Shown: positions 12,339 through 25,343 of the stretch, piece after piece | Layout of the letters: the number at the start of each line of letters is the position of its first letter | How positions within the stretch are numbered: the first letter of the stretch is position 1 | NCBI GenBank assembly: GCA_030770425.1 | Contig: JASJFT010000009.1 | Span: 248,001 to 312,000, forward strand | DNA from: Darksidea phi | Taxonomy: Eukaryota > Ascomycota > Dothideomycetes > Pleosporales > Lentitheciaceae | Direction of reading: 5' to 3' | DNA length: 64,000 nucleotides | Notes under the pieces: generated by a model | Told to the model about the DNA's origin: nothing | Databases searched by the model: none | Seen by the model: the letters and a program-made list of their open reading frames with translations, nothing else | Program-made: the position numbers and the translations under genes

Positions 12339-13383
12339 CCCACTTCCGAGACCCACAGTCCAAAATAGCACCTCTCTCGACCACACATCTCACGACCCTC
12401 CACCAGCCAAGCCCTCATCTCCACCAGCAACACCGTCACAGCACAACACTCGCATGCACATCATCCCAAACACACAAACGCCACAGCGCCGTGTCTCATC
12501 ACCTCCCCTCGCCCATCCTCTATTCCTCCTCCCGCTGCAAGCCACCTCCTCCCGCGCTTACAGAATAGACATCCCTGACGAGCTGAACCCCCTCCGTCCA
12601 TCCTATCCCAGGCCGACGGATCATTGCCGACTTTCCATTAATAGTACCTACCATGCTTTCCATGCCGCCGCCATGTGCTGTCCTAGGTCTGGAACATGGA
12701 TGAACCGTGTACATGTACAGCTGCATAACCAGCCTATGTATGTATGTGCACCGAGCAGGGAACCCATCGTGAAAGCGAACATTACCCGAAAGCATCCAGC
12801 GCTCAAGCCCATTGAACGTTTCTCGTCACCATGGGCAAGAAACGTTGCGGCGCAAAAAATACGCTACACGTACAGGTACGGCCCAGCCATCCCGTTGCGT
12901 GAAGCCTTCGGACATCGTATCTAGCACACGTTCAACACGCTTATTTCGCCACCCAGTTGAGAAGAAACGGAACGCATATGGATATCTACCTACTGCTATA
13001 TATCATTTGAACTGTGTAGTGGTCCAACAAGAAGATAAACGCCTGGAAATGTCGACGCTCGCTTTCGATTAGAGCAAACCAAAGCTAGAGGGGGGATGTC
13101 CCTTTGGGCAAAGAGGACCTCGCCGTATGTAGTAGAGAGCACATCGCTGAAATGTCTATAGATGCCGGACCCACCCTATCCCACTACCCTAGCCCTTCTC
13201 GTAGATCGTATTGCACATCCCATTCTCATACTGCAGGTACTATTTTTCTGTACACCCTGCACACGGTGTCCGAAGACTCCGCATCTTCAAGCCAACTCTT
13301 TCCCATGCCGTCTTTCAACCACTCGCTCACATGAAGATCCAACGCCTGCGCCACCCTGTGCGGAAAGAATAGAAATGATATTC

Positions 13384-16327
13384 TTAGATGCCGTATAGCT
13401 GCTGGAACTTGCTTCGCTCCTGCGGCGGCATGTTTCCAAGGAAGCCGTCGAGGTCTGGAATCATGCGCTTGTACTGTTCGAGAACCTATCGCCGTCGTTA
13501 GTTACCCGCCATCATGGCACCGACATACATGGTACTCACCTGCTGAAACGTCTCTCGAAGCGGACTTGGCTGAGGACCGGAGACCAGGCTTGGGTGGGCA
13601 TAAGACATCTCACGGAACAAGTCGAGCAGACATTGCTCCATTGCCGAAGGGTTTGCGAGAATGATCTGCATGAAGCCGGTAAGTGCGTGCCCCTTCTCGT
13701 CAGTCCACATCACGTTCTTGATCGAACGGAGGAAAGGAGGGGCAATCTGTGCAAGGTGCACCGCGAGGTGGTGCGAACAGCCCAAGCCCAGCCTGCCGAG
13801 AGCAATGGCTGCGTTTTCGTTCAGCGACTCTGGAACCTTCTCGTCGAATAGTATCGTGGCGATTTTCTGGAGTAACCGCTCCACAAACGGTTGCATGCCC
13901 TCCTTTTGCCTCATTGCGATCTCACCTACCGACCAGCAGGCGTTGTTGATCACAGAATACCCAGTCTCTTCGCCATCGAGCAGAACCTGAGAAAGCTCTA
14001 GCTGCCCAATCAAGATCTCGAGGATAGCCGGCAGGCATGGCTGCAGCTGAGTGAAGACGTAGATGGCACAATCTCCAAGGAGTGCGTAAGCGGACTGCCG
14101 AACATCGTTGCTGGTATCCTTCATGCACATGGCCAATAAATCAAAGAAGTCTGATGACCTAGCGACCAGCTCGGCACTGGCTTCCCGCGGGAGAGCTTGA
14201 ATGACTGCGCTGATCAGATCCAGGCTGGTGACGAGGAAGTCCTTTTCCGGTACGTCCAGAGCAGGATTGCTGGCGGCAAGCACGGTCTCCTCAAGATTTC
14301 GGTGGATGATATTAACACATCGTGTAAAGATACCGTGGGCGTAGGGTGCAAAAGTCCCGCCGAGTGCAGTAGCGACATACGAAAGACATTCCAGAAGAGG
14401 AAACATCTCTCGCGATTGATCCGACACTTTGTTCCATCGTTGAATGAGAGCGGGCATGAGCAAACCTACAAGCTCGTCTTGAGCAAGCTCTGGACCGACA
14501 TGCTCAGCAAGAGTCTGGACACAATCGTAGAGGATAAACATGTTCCGATCTTTGTACTTGGCGAAACACTGGACGAACTGGCGTACAATGATGGTGCAGT
14601 AGGCTCTGAGCTCCGTGTTGGCTTTCTCTTCGAGGTTTGCAAAGGCAGAAGCTGCTGCTTCCTGAACTCGCTTGTTCTGGTCGAGCATCCGCTGTAGAAT
14701 CCCGTCCATCATCGGAACAAAGAATTGGTTTTTGCCCTCCTCGTTCAGGTGTGACGCCCAACCGGAATATCTTCCAAGAGACCAGCAGGTAATTTGTCGT
14801 ACAACAGGTTCGCTGTCCTGCAAGAGCGTAATCATGTAAGGGGTGAGGGTGGGTAGATGCGGCTCCACAGCGGACATGCATCCGTCGGCAATGGCACCAA
14901 GTGCTAGGACAGCTGCCTCTCGGTTCGGCCATTCTGCGTGATTGAGATTCTGCATCAAGTAGGGAAGAGTAGCCTGAAAGACTGGTTCATGGAAGACGTT
15001 TGCAAGCACGTCCAATGCAGCGGCCGAGCATTTCCTCAGGTTCCACTGCTCTTCCGGATCGCCAATAGAATCATCGTCATCAAATTCGTCGAGTTCTCCG
15101 TCACTCAGATCATCGTCGTTGATGCCAGTAGTTGAGGACAGCGCGTTACCGTTTGTGTTTGAAGCGTCGCTTCCATTGGCGTTAGTAGTCAACCTAGCTG
15201 ATTTGCTGCTGGCGAAGTTGGGCTTGATGTCCTCCTCCCGATCCTCAAACTCGGCGTCCTCTTTCTCGCCTTCCAGTCGCAGGATGTCGTCTTCGCCGTA
15301 CACCATGCTCTCTAGAAGGACAGGCACAATCTTGGCAAGGTGAGGTCCGAGGTGCTGCCGCATCTTCTCATCCTCGCCCACACACAACCAGAACTCGGCG
15401 GCGTCCAGGGCAAGGTCTGCGTTTTGAACATTGCGCTGCTGGGTGACCATGTAGTCCACTAAGCCCTCCATGTGAGGCACAATCTTCTGCGGGGCGATGT
15501 CGGCGATGTGAACAAACGAACGGCACACGTGTTTCCGTACTTCCTCGCTCGCGTCTGCAGCGAGCTGGAAAAGCTGCTGGAGCAGCGCATCAATGTTCGC
15601 TTCGACAGCCTGCGGTTTGTCTGGGATAAAGAGATTGATGCTGGAAAGCGCATCTGCGCGCACCTTGGGCAAAGGGCTGGTGGTAAACTCTAGGAGCTTG
15701 GGGAATAGGAAGTTCAGCGGCCGTTGCCCCTGATACTCGCGGTCAAGAGCCTTCTTGTTGTCTTCGCATATCTTTAGCAAGGCACTCATGCCGCCCTCTT
15801 GTGCCTGTTGAGACGTGTTTCCGTCGATGTTGCTGACCAGGGCGATTAGATCGGAGAGGACCTGTGGCCATCCCATGATGCCGCCCTGGCGCACAACTTC
15901 TGTGATGACATTTCCCGCATAGCCTCGCATCCGTGCATCCGGATCTTGGAGACCGACTAATATCACGGAGCGAATGTACGACCTAGACGTCTCGGGTATG
16001 GTCTTGTAGGAGGTCTTGATGTCATTCTTGAGCATCACAGCAGCAGCGGCGCGGACCTGGAAGTAGCTGTTCGCGTCCATGTTGACTGCGGGCGGAGGCT
16101 GTCCGTTGGAGAAGACATAGGCTAGGTACTTGTCGATATCAGGCGAGCTCTTGGCCGATTTGAGCATCTACGCATCGCCCCAAGGTTAGCGCGACGGAGC
16201 AGTACGTTGTAGGCAATTGACTGACAATTTCGGCATTCTTCATGGCAGTCTGATTCAGGCCGCTGAGCGAGTCCTTCAGACACTGCGCCAGCTGCCGCAG
16301 CTGCTCGTCCTGCGGTTGCCAGGCCAT
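13384..16327 (-). CDS. KAP104: Transportin (karyopherin beta-2)
   Basis: Nuclear import receptor that carries PY-NLS cargoes such as mRNA-binding proteins through the pore and releases them on RanGTP. Three exons, 16327-16226, 16167-13540 and 13485-13384, give 943 aa, close to the usual 900-950. Exon 1 gives the family start (MAWQPQDEQLRQLAQCLKDS), exon 2 the HEAT-repeat solenoid, and exon 3 the conserved end with FQQLYG. An acidic loop (DDDLSDGELDEFDDDDS, about residues 380-405) corresponds to the H8 loop that couples RanGTP binding to cargo release. WNLRKCSAAALDVLANVF just after it is a transportin hallmark. Intron 1 uses GTCAGT, intron 2 GTGAGT. It is intact and clearly a housekeeping gene. 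Confidence 0.96.
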
Positions 16328-19261
16328 GGCGGAGGGAGGGGAGGGTGTGGTTGTTTGCAGTGCGGGGCAGCAGGGTCGCGGCGACGATGTGGCCGACGCG
16401 ACAGAGTCTGCGGAGGGTCGTAGAGGGGGCAGACGGAATCTGCGGGTAGAAAAGGAGGGCGGTGGGCCGTGGCGAGGGCTTAAGCTGGGTCTGGTGCAGC
16501 ACATTGTTAGCTCGAAGGGCATGGCAAAACTATAGGAGACATTGGGGCTGGCGAGACTACGTACCAGCTCGCGTCGTCGGTGCGCCCTACAGGTACACAA
16601 TCATTTTTCCCCAGTCATACACGGGCGCTGTCGTCTAAAAAATTTGGTGTGTCGCAGCAGAGGTTTGCTTGGTGAGTGACGCGCGGGCGGCGGCTAGATG
16701 CAGCGAGGGGTTACGGGGCCGTGGATCCAGTGCTGTCTCGTCGGCCACACAGAAGAGGACGGGGCTGCGGTGCAACGGTAGACAGACAGTGAGGCAGACG
16801 GAAGGGCGCTGCTGCAGTTGTCGTCGGGGTGTGGAAAAGTCTCAGACGGAACGCAGCGAAATATCCAGCGCGGGGACCTGGAGTGGGCTGGCCATGCGCT
16901 TCGGCCCGCTCCCAATCAATCCGTGCTGTTCTGCTTCCCAGGTCAGCAAGACAAAGCCAGCACCCATGACCGCAACCGCATCTGTGCACCTATTCACCTC
17001 CGCGCGAGCCGGCCGAAAGGAGAGCTTGAGCGGGACATCGACCTCGTCACGTTACCCAGGCTCGCCGATGTTCGCCTCACGTGTATCGCAAGAGTGCCCT
17101 TCAGCTCGTTCCACAGCACCTGCAACTCTGTCACCGCCTCTAAATGGATGTCAGATGAACCGTCTTCTTGGGAAGATTCCCCCATCAAGGCTATGGGGCG
17201 TGAATCGAGTAGAAGAAAACTTGCGGCATCCGACGTAGACTACCGGTGTGACCGGACGAGAGCAGTCTCGCCTTCGATGACCTTCACGGCAAAAGCCCAA
17301 ACTGCGATCTAGTCGGGTGAATCGACTACACATATTTCAGGCAAGAGCGTGTCTTGCAGCCAAACCATATCAGGCTACACGGGACTGCGCACGAGTCAAC
17401 TCTAACTTGCCCTATCGCATCAACAGACCTTGCTACGGTCGGCTACAATAGGAAGACGAGACCCAGGCCTGACGAGAAGAGCACAGAGGAAGATGTCAAA
17501 GTAGATTCTCATCTAGCTCAACGTGAATGCAGTTGCCTAGTTCAAGGCTCCGTGAGCTGGCTTGCTTGTTACCACGACGGTACCTCTCACATCGGCACCG
17601 CTTCCAGATGAATTGAGTCTACCATCTTCACTACACAGCGTGCAGGGATCTTACTGTGATTACGCAACGTTCGGTCGTCGTGTGCTAGAAACCCTTTTGT
17701 CGAGACGACACGTACCCACTGCCTACGAGGTGGTGCCCCCACCTAACCGTTCGCCAAACTAGATGACTGCCAGCGTCTTGACCTAAGCGGTGGGTTTCGT
17801 TCTTCCTCCGCTGCTCTCTGTGCTCTCTCGCCGGTTGATGCTCTCGACAGGCTGCTCAAATGCAGTTCTCCGAGCTGTGTCGTACTACGGTTTTCCAGCA
17901 ACACGGATCGCTACTAACACCGCAAAGCTTTCGATGAAGGCTCGTGCAAGAGAAGGAGAACGTGCTTAAACGGGTGGTACCTTAGGCTCTTGCCTCCCGC
18001 AACTGGTTGGTTGCACCGACATGTGAGCAGTCACAGCAAGCCAGTTTACGAGCTGGCACACCTGTCTGCTTCTTGCAGTGAAGCGAAGAAACGTTCCACA
18101 ACTCTCAGTTCGATCATATGAAGGCAAACCGACCCACTCGCTCGTCTAGATGATGTTGGATGCACTGCTAGCCAAGAACGTCGTACTGGGAACGCACTGG
18201 GAGGAGTGGAGACCGCCAAACGTCCATTCTCCATTTCCCCTCTCGTAGTGCATGATCTGAATGTGACGCATGTGTGGCTTCCGGGAATAATCATTATGGA
18301 CTTTCCTATCTAGAACCAGGCGAAAGACAACAGACGAGACGTCTTGCGCTGCAATGGGCCTTCTTTGAGCATTTGTCTGCTCTCCTTATCGATTTCAGAG
18401 GCCTTGTCGCTCCAATAAGACCGAGAATTTCTTCCAGCTCATCCTGCATACCGTACCGCGTACGACAGACATTACTGTTACACCAACCAGAACAGCCCCT
18501 GGAAGAGCCAGCACGGACAGTGAAAATCTCTTCCGCGTCTGCGACAGCTCTTTTCCTCAACAATTCAACAAGTGGCAAAGTTTCCGGTACCTCTCGAGCC
18601 ACCGCTCGATCCTATACTAGAAGTAGAGGCATCTCTAAGTACAGCATCGATATCACCTCCAGTAGAGTTGCAATCAGCGAATTGCTGCGGTATCCCAGAC
18701 GTGTGCGGGGGTTTCGGTTCCTCGCAGCTTTGCTACGCATGGCCCCGTCGTGATGGCGGGTGCGGACAAACCACGAATTGTGAATCGGTCAAAACCACCC
18801 TGGGTCACCCTCACCCAGACCTCGACCTTCCAGAACCTTCGATACTCTTATGGACGTCCAGATGCTGTTCCGTCGGTTGCTCCCATTTCTGTGAGCCTGA
18901 TTCTACTCTGTAATACCTTGAGCCATGCATCCGGAAATATCAAGGTGCATTCGCACCCATCGTCACTGTTAAATATAGAAAGATGAAGAGTCCCCGTTAA
19001 GACGGCTTAGCAAAGCTCGGCCAGTAAATTAAGGGAGCCTTAGTGGAAAGGCGTATTATATGCTGGCCAAACTATATAATCTATGGTTGGATAACGGACG
19101 TTGTGATTGCGAAGGCGGCCGCAATTTTACGGCTCAGCTCTTAAGCACCAATCCCACTGCAGCTTTTTCAAGCTGAATTGCTCCTTTGAAACTAAACTTG
19201 GAAATGTGGAGGCGGGAGCGGTCTAAAGGAATTATTGGTCGGTAATTGATCACGGGTATTG
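16328..19261. other. Interval without a resolved gene
   Basis: Contains only short, mutually overlapping frames. On the minus strand, fragments near 16850-17190 and 18306-18602 have protein-like composition, but I could not join them into one gene or match a family. They may be pieces of an unrecognised or decayed gene. Confidence 0.35.
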
Positions 19262-20220
19262 TCAGCAATCCTTCACGAACTCTATCACCCCAAACAGCAG
19301 CAAAACGCTAACCACCACCACAACATAAATCTCAACGTCCAATGCCTTCGTACTTATCGCCGCCGAAACAACTGCACGGCTACCCTCCTGGATCTGACCC
19401 GGTGTCGCACAAATCAATCTCGCACGCCCCCAAGCGGAGCCAATTTCGAACTCACTCTTCATGAAACCTAAGAGGAAGAAAGGCGAAGCGTTCTTCACCA
19501 CACTATTATAATACGTGTACTTCTCGCAGGAGTCGTACTCGATGCCGGAATTGTAGGTTCGCAACTGCGTCCCTTCTGTTACGCCTGGCTCGCCGTATCC
19601 ATCGGAACCGTTGGTGCCTGTGGTATCGTTACCGAAGAGAACTTGCGAGATGGTGTAATTTGGACCTAACAACGACATGGAAATGAAAGTGGGTTTAGCT
19701 AGGCCGTGGTTGGATCGCAGTCTTGGCTTCCCACGCATCCTTCACCTACTCCACAGCATCCAAACGCTTTCTTTTCTACATGATCCATCCCATTAAGCCC
19801 AAGCACACTCGTTTTTGCTTTTTCCACCAAGGCATTGTAGCATTTATCGCTGAACACGCCCTTACAGCCATCACCTTCGCGGGTAAGCACCAGAGACACC
19901 AAACACCCTGTATACGGCAGGTCCACCGAGTTCAGATCCGTGTCTCGGTTGGTAGAATTGATCCCCGTGGACATTTCGGTCGCGCTGCTGCTATCAATCG
20001 CGTTGCATTTGTCTTTGACACCAAAGTTGACGGTTCAATTGCTCGGAGCTATGTTGGGACGTGTAAAGCCGGGGATGGTGAGGTTGCCGGTTGAGTTGAA
20101 GGACTCGAAGTCGCCAAAGGCGTTTTCACATTTGTCTGTAGGGGTGTTGTGCCGTAGCACGGTGCGATACCGCGAGGTAAGGGAGCGTAAAAGATATATA
20201 GACATTATTTTCTGCAGTAG
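19262..20220 (-). CDS. Unrecognised Cys-containing single-TM protein, structure unresolved
   Basis: Three minus-strand blocks read like one protein. The first holds TDKCENAFGDFESFNSTGN; the second begins after KCNAIDSS and is Cys-containing with several NxS/T sites; the third ends with a single membrane segment (VEIYVVVVVSVLLLFGVIEF) before the stop at 19262. Blocks one and two share a frame but are separated by a TGA at 20035-20037, so either a weakly marked 48 nt intron (GTCCCA donor) or a nonsense mutation lies there. Blocks two and three can be joined by an intron starting GTGAAG and ending CCTAG near 19690. No signal peptide exon was fixed; the 5' limit given is tentative. Glycosylation sites plus one C-terminal TM suggest a surface protein, but no family was recognised. 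It could be a pseudogene. Confidence 0.4.
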
Positions 20221-20639
20221 AACGTATGAAGCGTCAACATCCAGCCGCGACACGCCCACTCCAGACCCCACCACAAGCCTTCCTATCAACGGGTTTGTCT
20301 ACTCAGTCCAGCACAATCGTCATCATCAGATCTACCTTTTCGCTGCTTGGCTCTTTTTGGAGCTGTTACGTATCGCATGGTTAACCTTAGACTAGCATTC
20401 TTACGGGGCGGCGTCGGCTTCGATCGCAATGATTCTTCTTGGAGGTGTATTGGAAAAATCGATGGGAGAGTAAGCACGATTGGGTTCGTAGGCATATTAA
20501 AGGGATTGAGCGGAGTGGGTAAAGGACGGTGTGCGTGAGGCGGTGCTCTTCCTGTACGATAAAGTAGCGGATCAGTCGCGTTTTGGGGTTGTGGATATAT
20601 ACTAGAATAATACTGCCGAGGTATCTTCCTACCAGCCAA

Positions 20640-22331
20640 ATGCCCAGAACAAATGTATTATGTATTTTCTATGTATGTAAGAGGGGTTTCTAAAAGCTAG
20701 AGTAGAGGGAGCGAGAGATGGTGGTTGATGTTGGTGTTGGCAGTGTGACGTCATGTCCGAATTCGTGTAGCGTGCTTGATGTTGGGTTGTGCTGGAACAC
20801 TTGTGACTGAGAACTTGTTGTGAATTTGAAGACCTAGTACTTGATACTTTGGCGAGAAGCGATATACATCTTAGGAGATGTTATCGCACGTGGTTCAATG
20901 CTAACAACAATTGAATGACCATCTGTAGGCACGCGATGTCTACGCTAACATTGAAGGTAGTGCTTCTGGAACGAATAGTTACCCCCAAAGCACAGTGTAC
21001 GCTGGATCTTGCAAAATAGCGTTGTATCTGCAGGTTTAAATATTGTTGTCGGGTAGGTATTCAAACATCTACCCGGGCCCTCTCCCGGGCCCGCCTGTGT
21101 GGTGTCACGTGGTTATGATAATCGATGTAGTTGACCTTTTAAACACTGTTAATTGGTCTCCTGAAGGTTGGTAGTATATGAAAGTAGAGAAATCAAAAGC
21201 ACATTCGCCATAGTAAGTGGTTCGATGAATGCGATCAGGGGCCAAGGGTGCTGTAGCATGCGTTCTGCAAGGTGCTGTGACAGAGCATGTCCAATGCAAA
21301 TTACCCGGTTCCCGTGCGGGAAGGACATGCACTCAGTTCAATCGTTATCGAAGCCGCAATCGACCTTCAAGTTCAACAGAAGTACCTTGCATAGAAAATC
21401 ATCAAAGTGACGAATACTGCGCTTAGCATCTCAGGCCATTGCAAAGACCAAAACATACTAGATGCATCTATTCATAGCATGCGCCTCCCGGAGCGGCTCT
21501 GCCCAGCGCTATGCAGCCGGGGTGTTTCATCTTTGCGCGACGCTTCAGAGGTGCGGTGCTTACTGTATGGGATCGAAAGTGATTGGACGGCGCGTTTCAC
21601 AGGGCAGACAACAGGGCAGACCCTCTGTCGCCCTGCTACCGCGCGTTTCTGAGGTGCATGGCGAATATGGCACTAACGTTTGTGCTGCGAGGGCTGCGTT
21701 GGGCGTGTTGACTGGGCTGTCTATGCGCATCGTGGTCCAGAAGGTCGTAGTGGTCCAGAAGGACAACTGTCGCAGCGGTCCGCACACATCATTCGTTCAA
21801 CGTGCCTGAGATACCGTGGTTCTGGGCCAAAGGGAACTGGCACTGCACCCATATTATTCCGCATGCTTTGCTGAGGCGGAAAAGGCAGTGTGCGCGCGAG
21901 AAGTATAGACGCCGACTTGTGTTGAGCATACCGGTAGGCGGAGTATCACGTCGCATGCGGGTGGAGGTGGCAAGCGCGAGCTTGGCATCTACCGGCTGCG
22001 TCCTTTGCGTCAGGGTGTCTCAGGCTCGTCGACATTGCACATACACCTCTCCTGTACTCAAACACTCTCCTCAGCGACCCTTAACAGTGCTCAGCACCCA
22101 CCGGCCACGCAAATCTCTTATCGTTGCTGTATCGCTACCCACACGCCTGCGCCGCCCGTCGCCGCCGTTGTACGTCACCACCAACCATCACCCGGCCCCC
22201 GCTGGATTCACTTCCGGGGCATAGGTCACTGAGTGCCTGCACGAGCGCTCCACGCCTGCCGAGTGCCTGGTCCACGACACCGATCTGCCCTCTACTCACC
22301 TCCGCCGCCAGGAGTACAACTACGACTCGAC
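20640..22331. other. Intergenic region before SSH4
   Basis: No gene seen. A 9-bp CCCGGGCCC is directly repeated at 21072-21080 and 21084-21092, forming a GC-rich near-palindrome. The last few hundred bases are CT-rich and probably contain the SSH4 promoter and leader. Confidence 0.45.
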
Positions 22332-24028
22332 ATGTTTAAGCAGGGCGGCCACCCCGCGGAGTCGCCGCCGACAACCCTCTCCAAAATGTACCTCCGCAGC
22401 AGTCAGGCACCCTCCGCGCCACCGGCCATCGTACTTGAGCCGACCGAAGGCACACAGCAACCATACAATGTTCCCGTGCGGATACAGTACAACAATATCG
22501 GGTCTACGGCGAAGGGCATCATGATCGGCATCTTCTCGGTACTGGGCGCCGCCGGATTCGTCCTCATCATCGCCGCTATCGTCTATTACTTCCGGTATAC
22601 ACAGCAGGGACGCATCTTCTTGGACCGAATAACGCGGCCGGGCGAGTATGACGATGAACAGCAGTTTGCTAAGGAGGAGGCCGAAGCTCTTGAAGAGATG
22701 GACGACTTGCAACGGACGGAATACTTGAGGGCAAAAGGTACGGAGGCACATGCGCGACGTGCATGGACATGGTTGAAACTCATCTTTGGGGATGCATACT
22801 GACGTGCTGCAGCGTTCGTCCAAGCCAACCCCCCGGAATCCGTGCAGACCGACATCTCGCTCTCGCAGTTCTTGGCAATACAAGAAAAGGGCGTATCGGC
22901 GTGGGAATTTGAGCCAGAACTAGAGATTGCGAACTGCTTCGTCGAGGGTCGGACTGAAATTGAGTTTTTTGACTCGGAATGCAGCGTGCAGAGCAACCTG
23001 CCAATACCCAAACAAAATGAGGTGTATTACTGGGAGGCAAAGATCTACGACAAGCCAGAGACCACCAGCATTGCTATTGGTGTTACCACAAAACCGTATC
23101 CTCTTTTCCGACTACCGGGTGCGTTGACCTACCCTCTGTTGCAATACTTGCCTTCTGACACCTTTTAGGTTATCATAAGTACTCAATAGGATACATGTCG
23201 CACGGAGGACGCCGATATAACCAGCCCTTCGCGCCTTCTTCCTACGGTCCCGCCTACGTACAAGGAGACGTCATCGGTATCGGATACCGACCTCGCACCG
23301 GAACCATATTTTTTACTCGCAACGGGAAGAAGCTGGATGATGTCGCCCATGGCCTGAAGACACAGAACTTCTTCCCAACAGTCGGCGCTAACGGACCTTG
23401 CCAGGTCCACGTCAATTTTGGTCAGATGGGTTTCGTCTTCATCGAGGCGAATGTGAAGAAGTGGGGTCTGGCACCCATGACCGGCAGTCTAGCCCCCCCA
23501 CCACCCTATGGAAGCGAACAAGGGTCTATTCTTCTTGATAGCGGCCGCGATGGCATCCGAGAAGGCATGGCAGGGAACTACATCTCGGCTGGTTTTGGAC
23601 ACGCGAGGACAGCCAGCCAACAAATGCGTCTTGGACGGCATCAACCCACTAGCCCTGGGCCACAGCGAAGTCCCACGGACATATCTCTCGCCCAACTCAG
23701 CCTCGTCGATTCACAGGAGGATGATGTCGGAGAGGGTACCAGCGCAGATGCCGGCGGCCAGCAAACGGTCCACGGACTCGGATTCCTTCAACCTGGCGAT
23801 CTCCCGCCAGAGTATACCAGTCCTCTCGGGTCGCCCAATCTCAGCAGAACAACGAGTAATGAAAGCGGATACTGGGAAGAACATTCGCATCTGTTGCTCA
23901 ATCAAGAACAACCTCACCCACAGGTTCCAAGCTATGATGCCGCTATGCGCGATTCGCCTCAGCCCGAAACCCCACATATTCGTGTCCGCGCCGACACTCA
24001 GACAAGAAGAGAGCGATCACAAGATTGA
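22332..24028 (+). CDS. SSH4: SSH4-like SPRY-domain membrane adaptor of Rsp5
   Basis: Three exons, 22332-22737, 22813-23118 and 23169-24028, give 523 aa. A single membrane segment (about 62-86, GIMIGIFSVLGAAGFVLIIA) is followed by an acidic helix and a SPRY/B30.2 domain (about 160-330, with the block EFEPELEIANCFVE). The Pro-rich tail has two PY motifs, PPPY (about 347-350) and PPEY (about 449-452), which bind WW domains. In yeast, Ssh4 recruits the ubiquitin ligase Rsp5 to membrane cargo in the endosome/vacuole. Intron 1 begins after LRAK; its branch site CTGAC lies just before the acceptor and its retention would give an immediate TGA. Intron 2 splits the SPRY domain. The ATG at 22332 is the first in frame. 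Intact and well conserved. Confidence 0.93.
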
Positions 24029-25343
24029 GCTTACTTCACACTTATATTTATTTTACCTTTAAACTTGAGTGGTTCTCCAGAATCTAACTATACCCCCTCT
24101 CTCAGCATATCTCATCTACTCTGTTATACAGGTGTACGGCTGGACGGAAGGTTCGGTTGGGTGGAATCGAGGTCAAACAGCTTTTGCTAAAGAGCAGCAT
24201 GGAACGCTGTGTATACTGAGCGAAAACAGCATGTAAGAGCCGCTGGAAATCGTGCCTACGTGTACGTTGCATGCAAAAGCTTTCATGGCGTTGAGCGTGC
24301 ATTCTTGGCTTTTGGTCTTTTTCTTTGCGTTACGAATCGAAATGGCAATCTGTACGGAATGGGCTTTTCCTTCATGGTGAATGGTGTTTGGCTGCCTCGT
24401 GGCGTCACTGCGGATTTGGATATAGAGAATGATAGGCTCGAGGCGTCTCCCATCCCATAGCGCTCTGGGTACTCAAACCTATGAATATATATATCATTAC
24501 GTTCGACAGTCATCTTTTGTGTGCATTTGATGTGGATGATGTCCTAACTACTACTTTCTTCGGTGGAATTGCCGAGAGAGTGAGAGTATAATGTCTCGAC
24601 TGAGTAATTACGTAGATCCGGCATTGGACGGCACGGCTTCGTACTCAAAGATCGTCGAGTTGGAACTTCGTTCTTGTCTCGTACGGCACCTGGTAGGTGA
24701 GTATCCAGCTCTAGGTCTGCTGATGGGGGCAGCGGATCGAGCGAGGCAGGAGACTATGATTATGATGTACTTTGTAGAGATTTAGTAGCATGGTGGACGG
24801 TGATAGGTTGTAAGAGTGGTGCTAGAGAGCTGCGACGCTGATGAGGCGCGACTTAGCTCTCTACAACTGGCTTCTTGGTGGTGTACGTAATGTTTTTTCA
24901 TCGAGGATAAACGCGTGAGGAAGCCTGAGATTGAGGATGGACGCGAGGGATATCGAGATGGAGCTGCACCAAAACTTTTTCGATGTTGATGCTTACGTAA
25001 TTGCGGGCTAGGCCTGTTTAAAGCTAGCGTCGTGATCGTCTCCATCCCAACCTTTTCCACCCCCAAATCACACCCTAGGCAGGTGTCGACACAGGATGCT
25101 TTTTGTATCGCTTGTTCGAAGCGAGAGGGCTAGAAACTCCAAGGCTTGGTATGTCTCACGTGGGACTATGCGTTTTCTACAAACCTGGATCTTCGCCAAC
25201 CGCGCTGAACGAAGAATAGCATCGCGCCTGGATGATGTGATAGCTTGTACTGACCGTGCAGAATCATCCACTCTCCGTCTATACCCTTCCCCTTTATCTG
25301 CCTTCTTCTCTCTTTCAGCATCAGGTCCGATTTGAAGCTCACC
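24029..25343. other. Intergenic region between SSH4 and the MFS gene
   Basis: Nothing supported here. Short frames on both strands lack family resemblance. The 3' end of SSH4 and the promoter of the transporter must lie in this tandem interval. Confidence 0.45.

Larger units (their letters stand above)
9338..13383. other. 4 kb GC-rich interval without a convincing gene
   Basis: Lies upstream of the Zn2Cys6 regulator and downstream of KAP104. Several long frames (such as 10459-11229 plus) overlap frames on the other strand and show no protein family, so they look like effects of high GC. C-rich tracts occur at 10922-10948 and 12309-12338. The interval may hold the long 5' leader and promoter of the regulator; nothing specific can be assigned. 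Confidence 0.45.

Noticed and set aside
16694..17190. Minus-strand gene fragments upstream of KAP104
   Set aside because: Protein-like stretches could not be joined by plausible introns or matched to any family.
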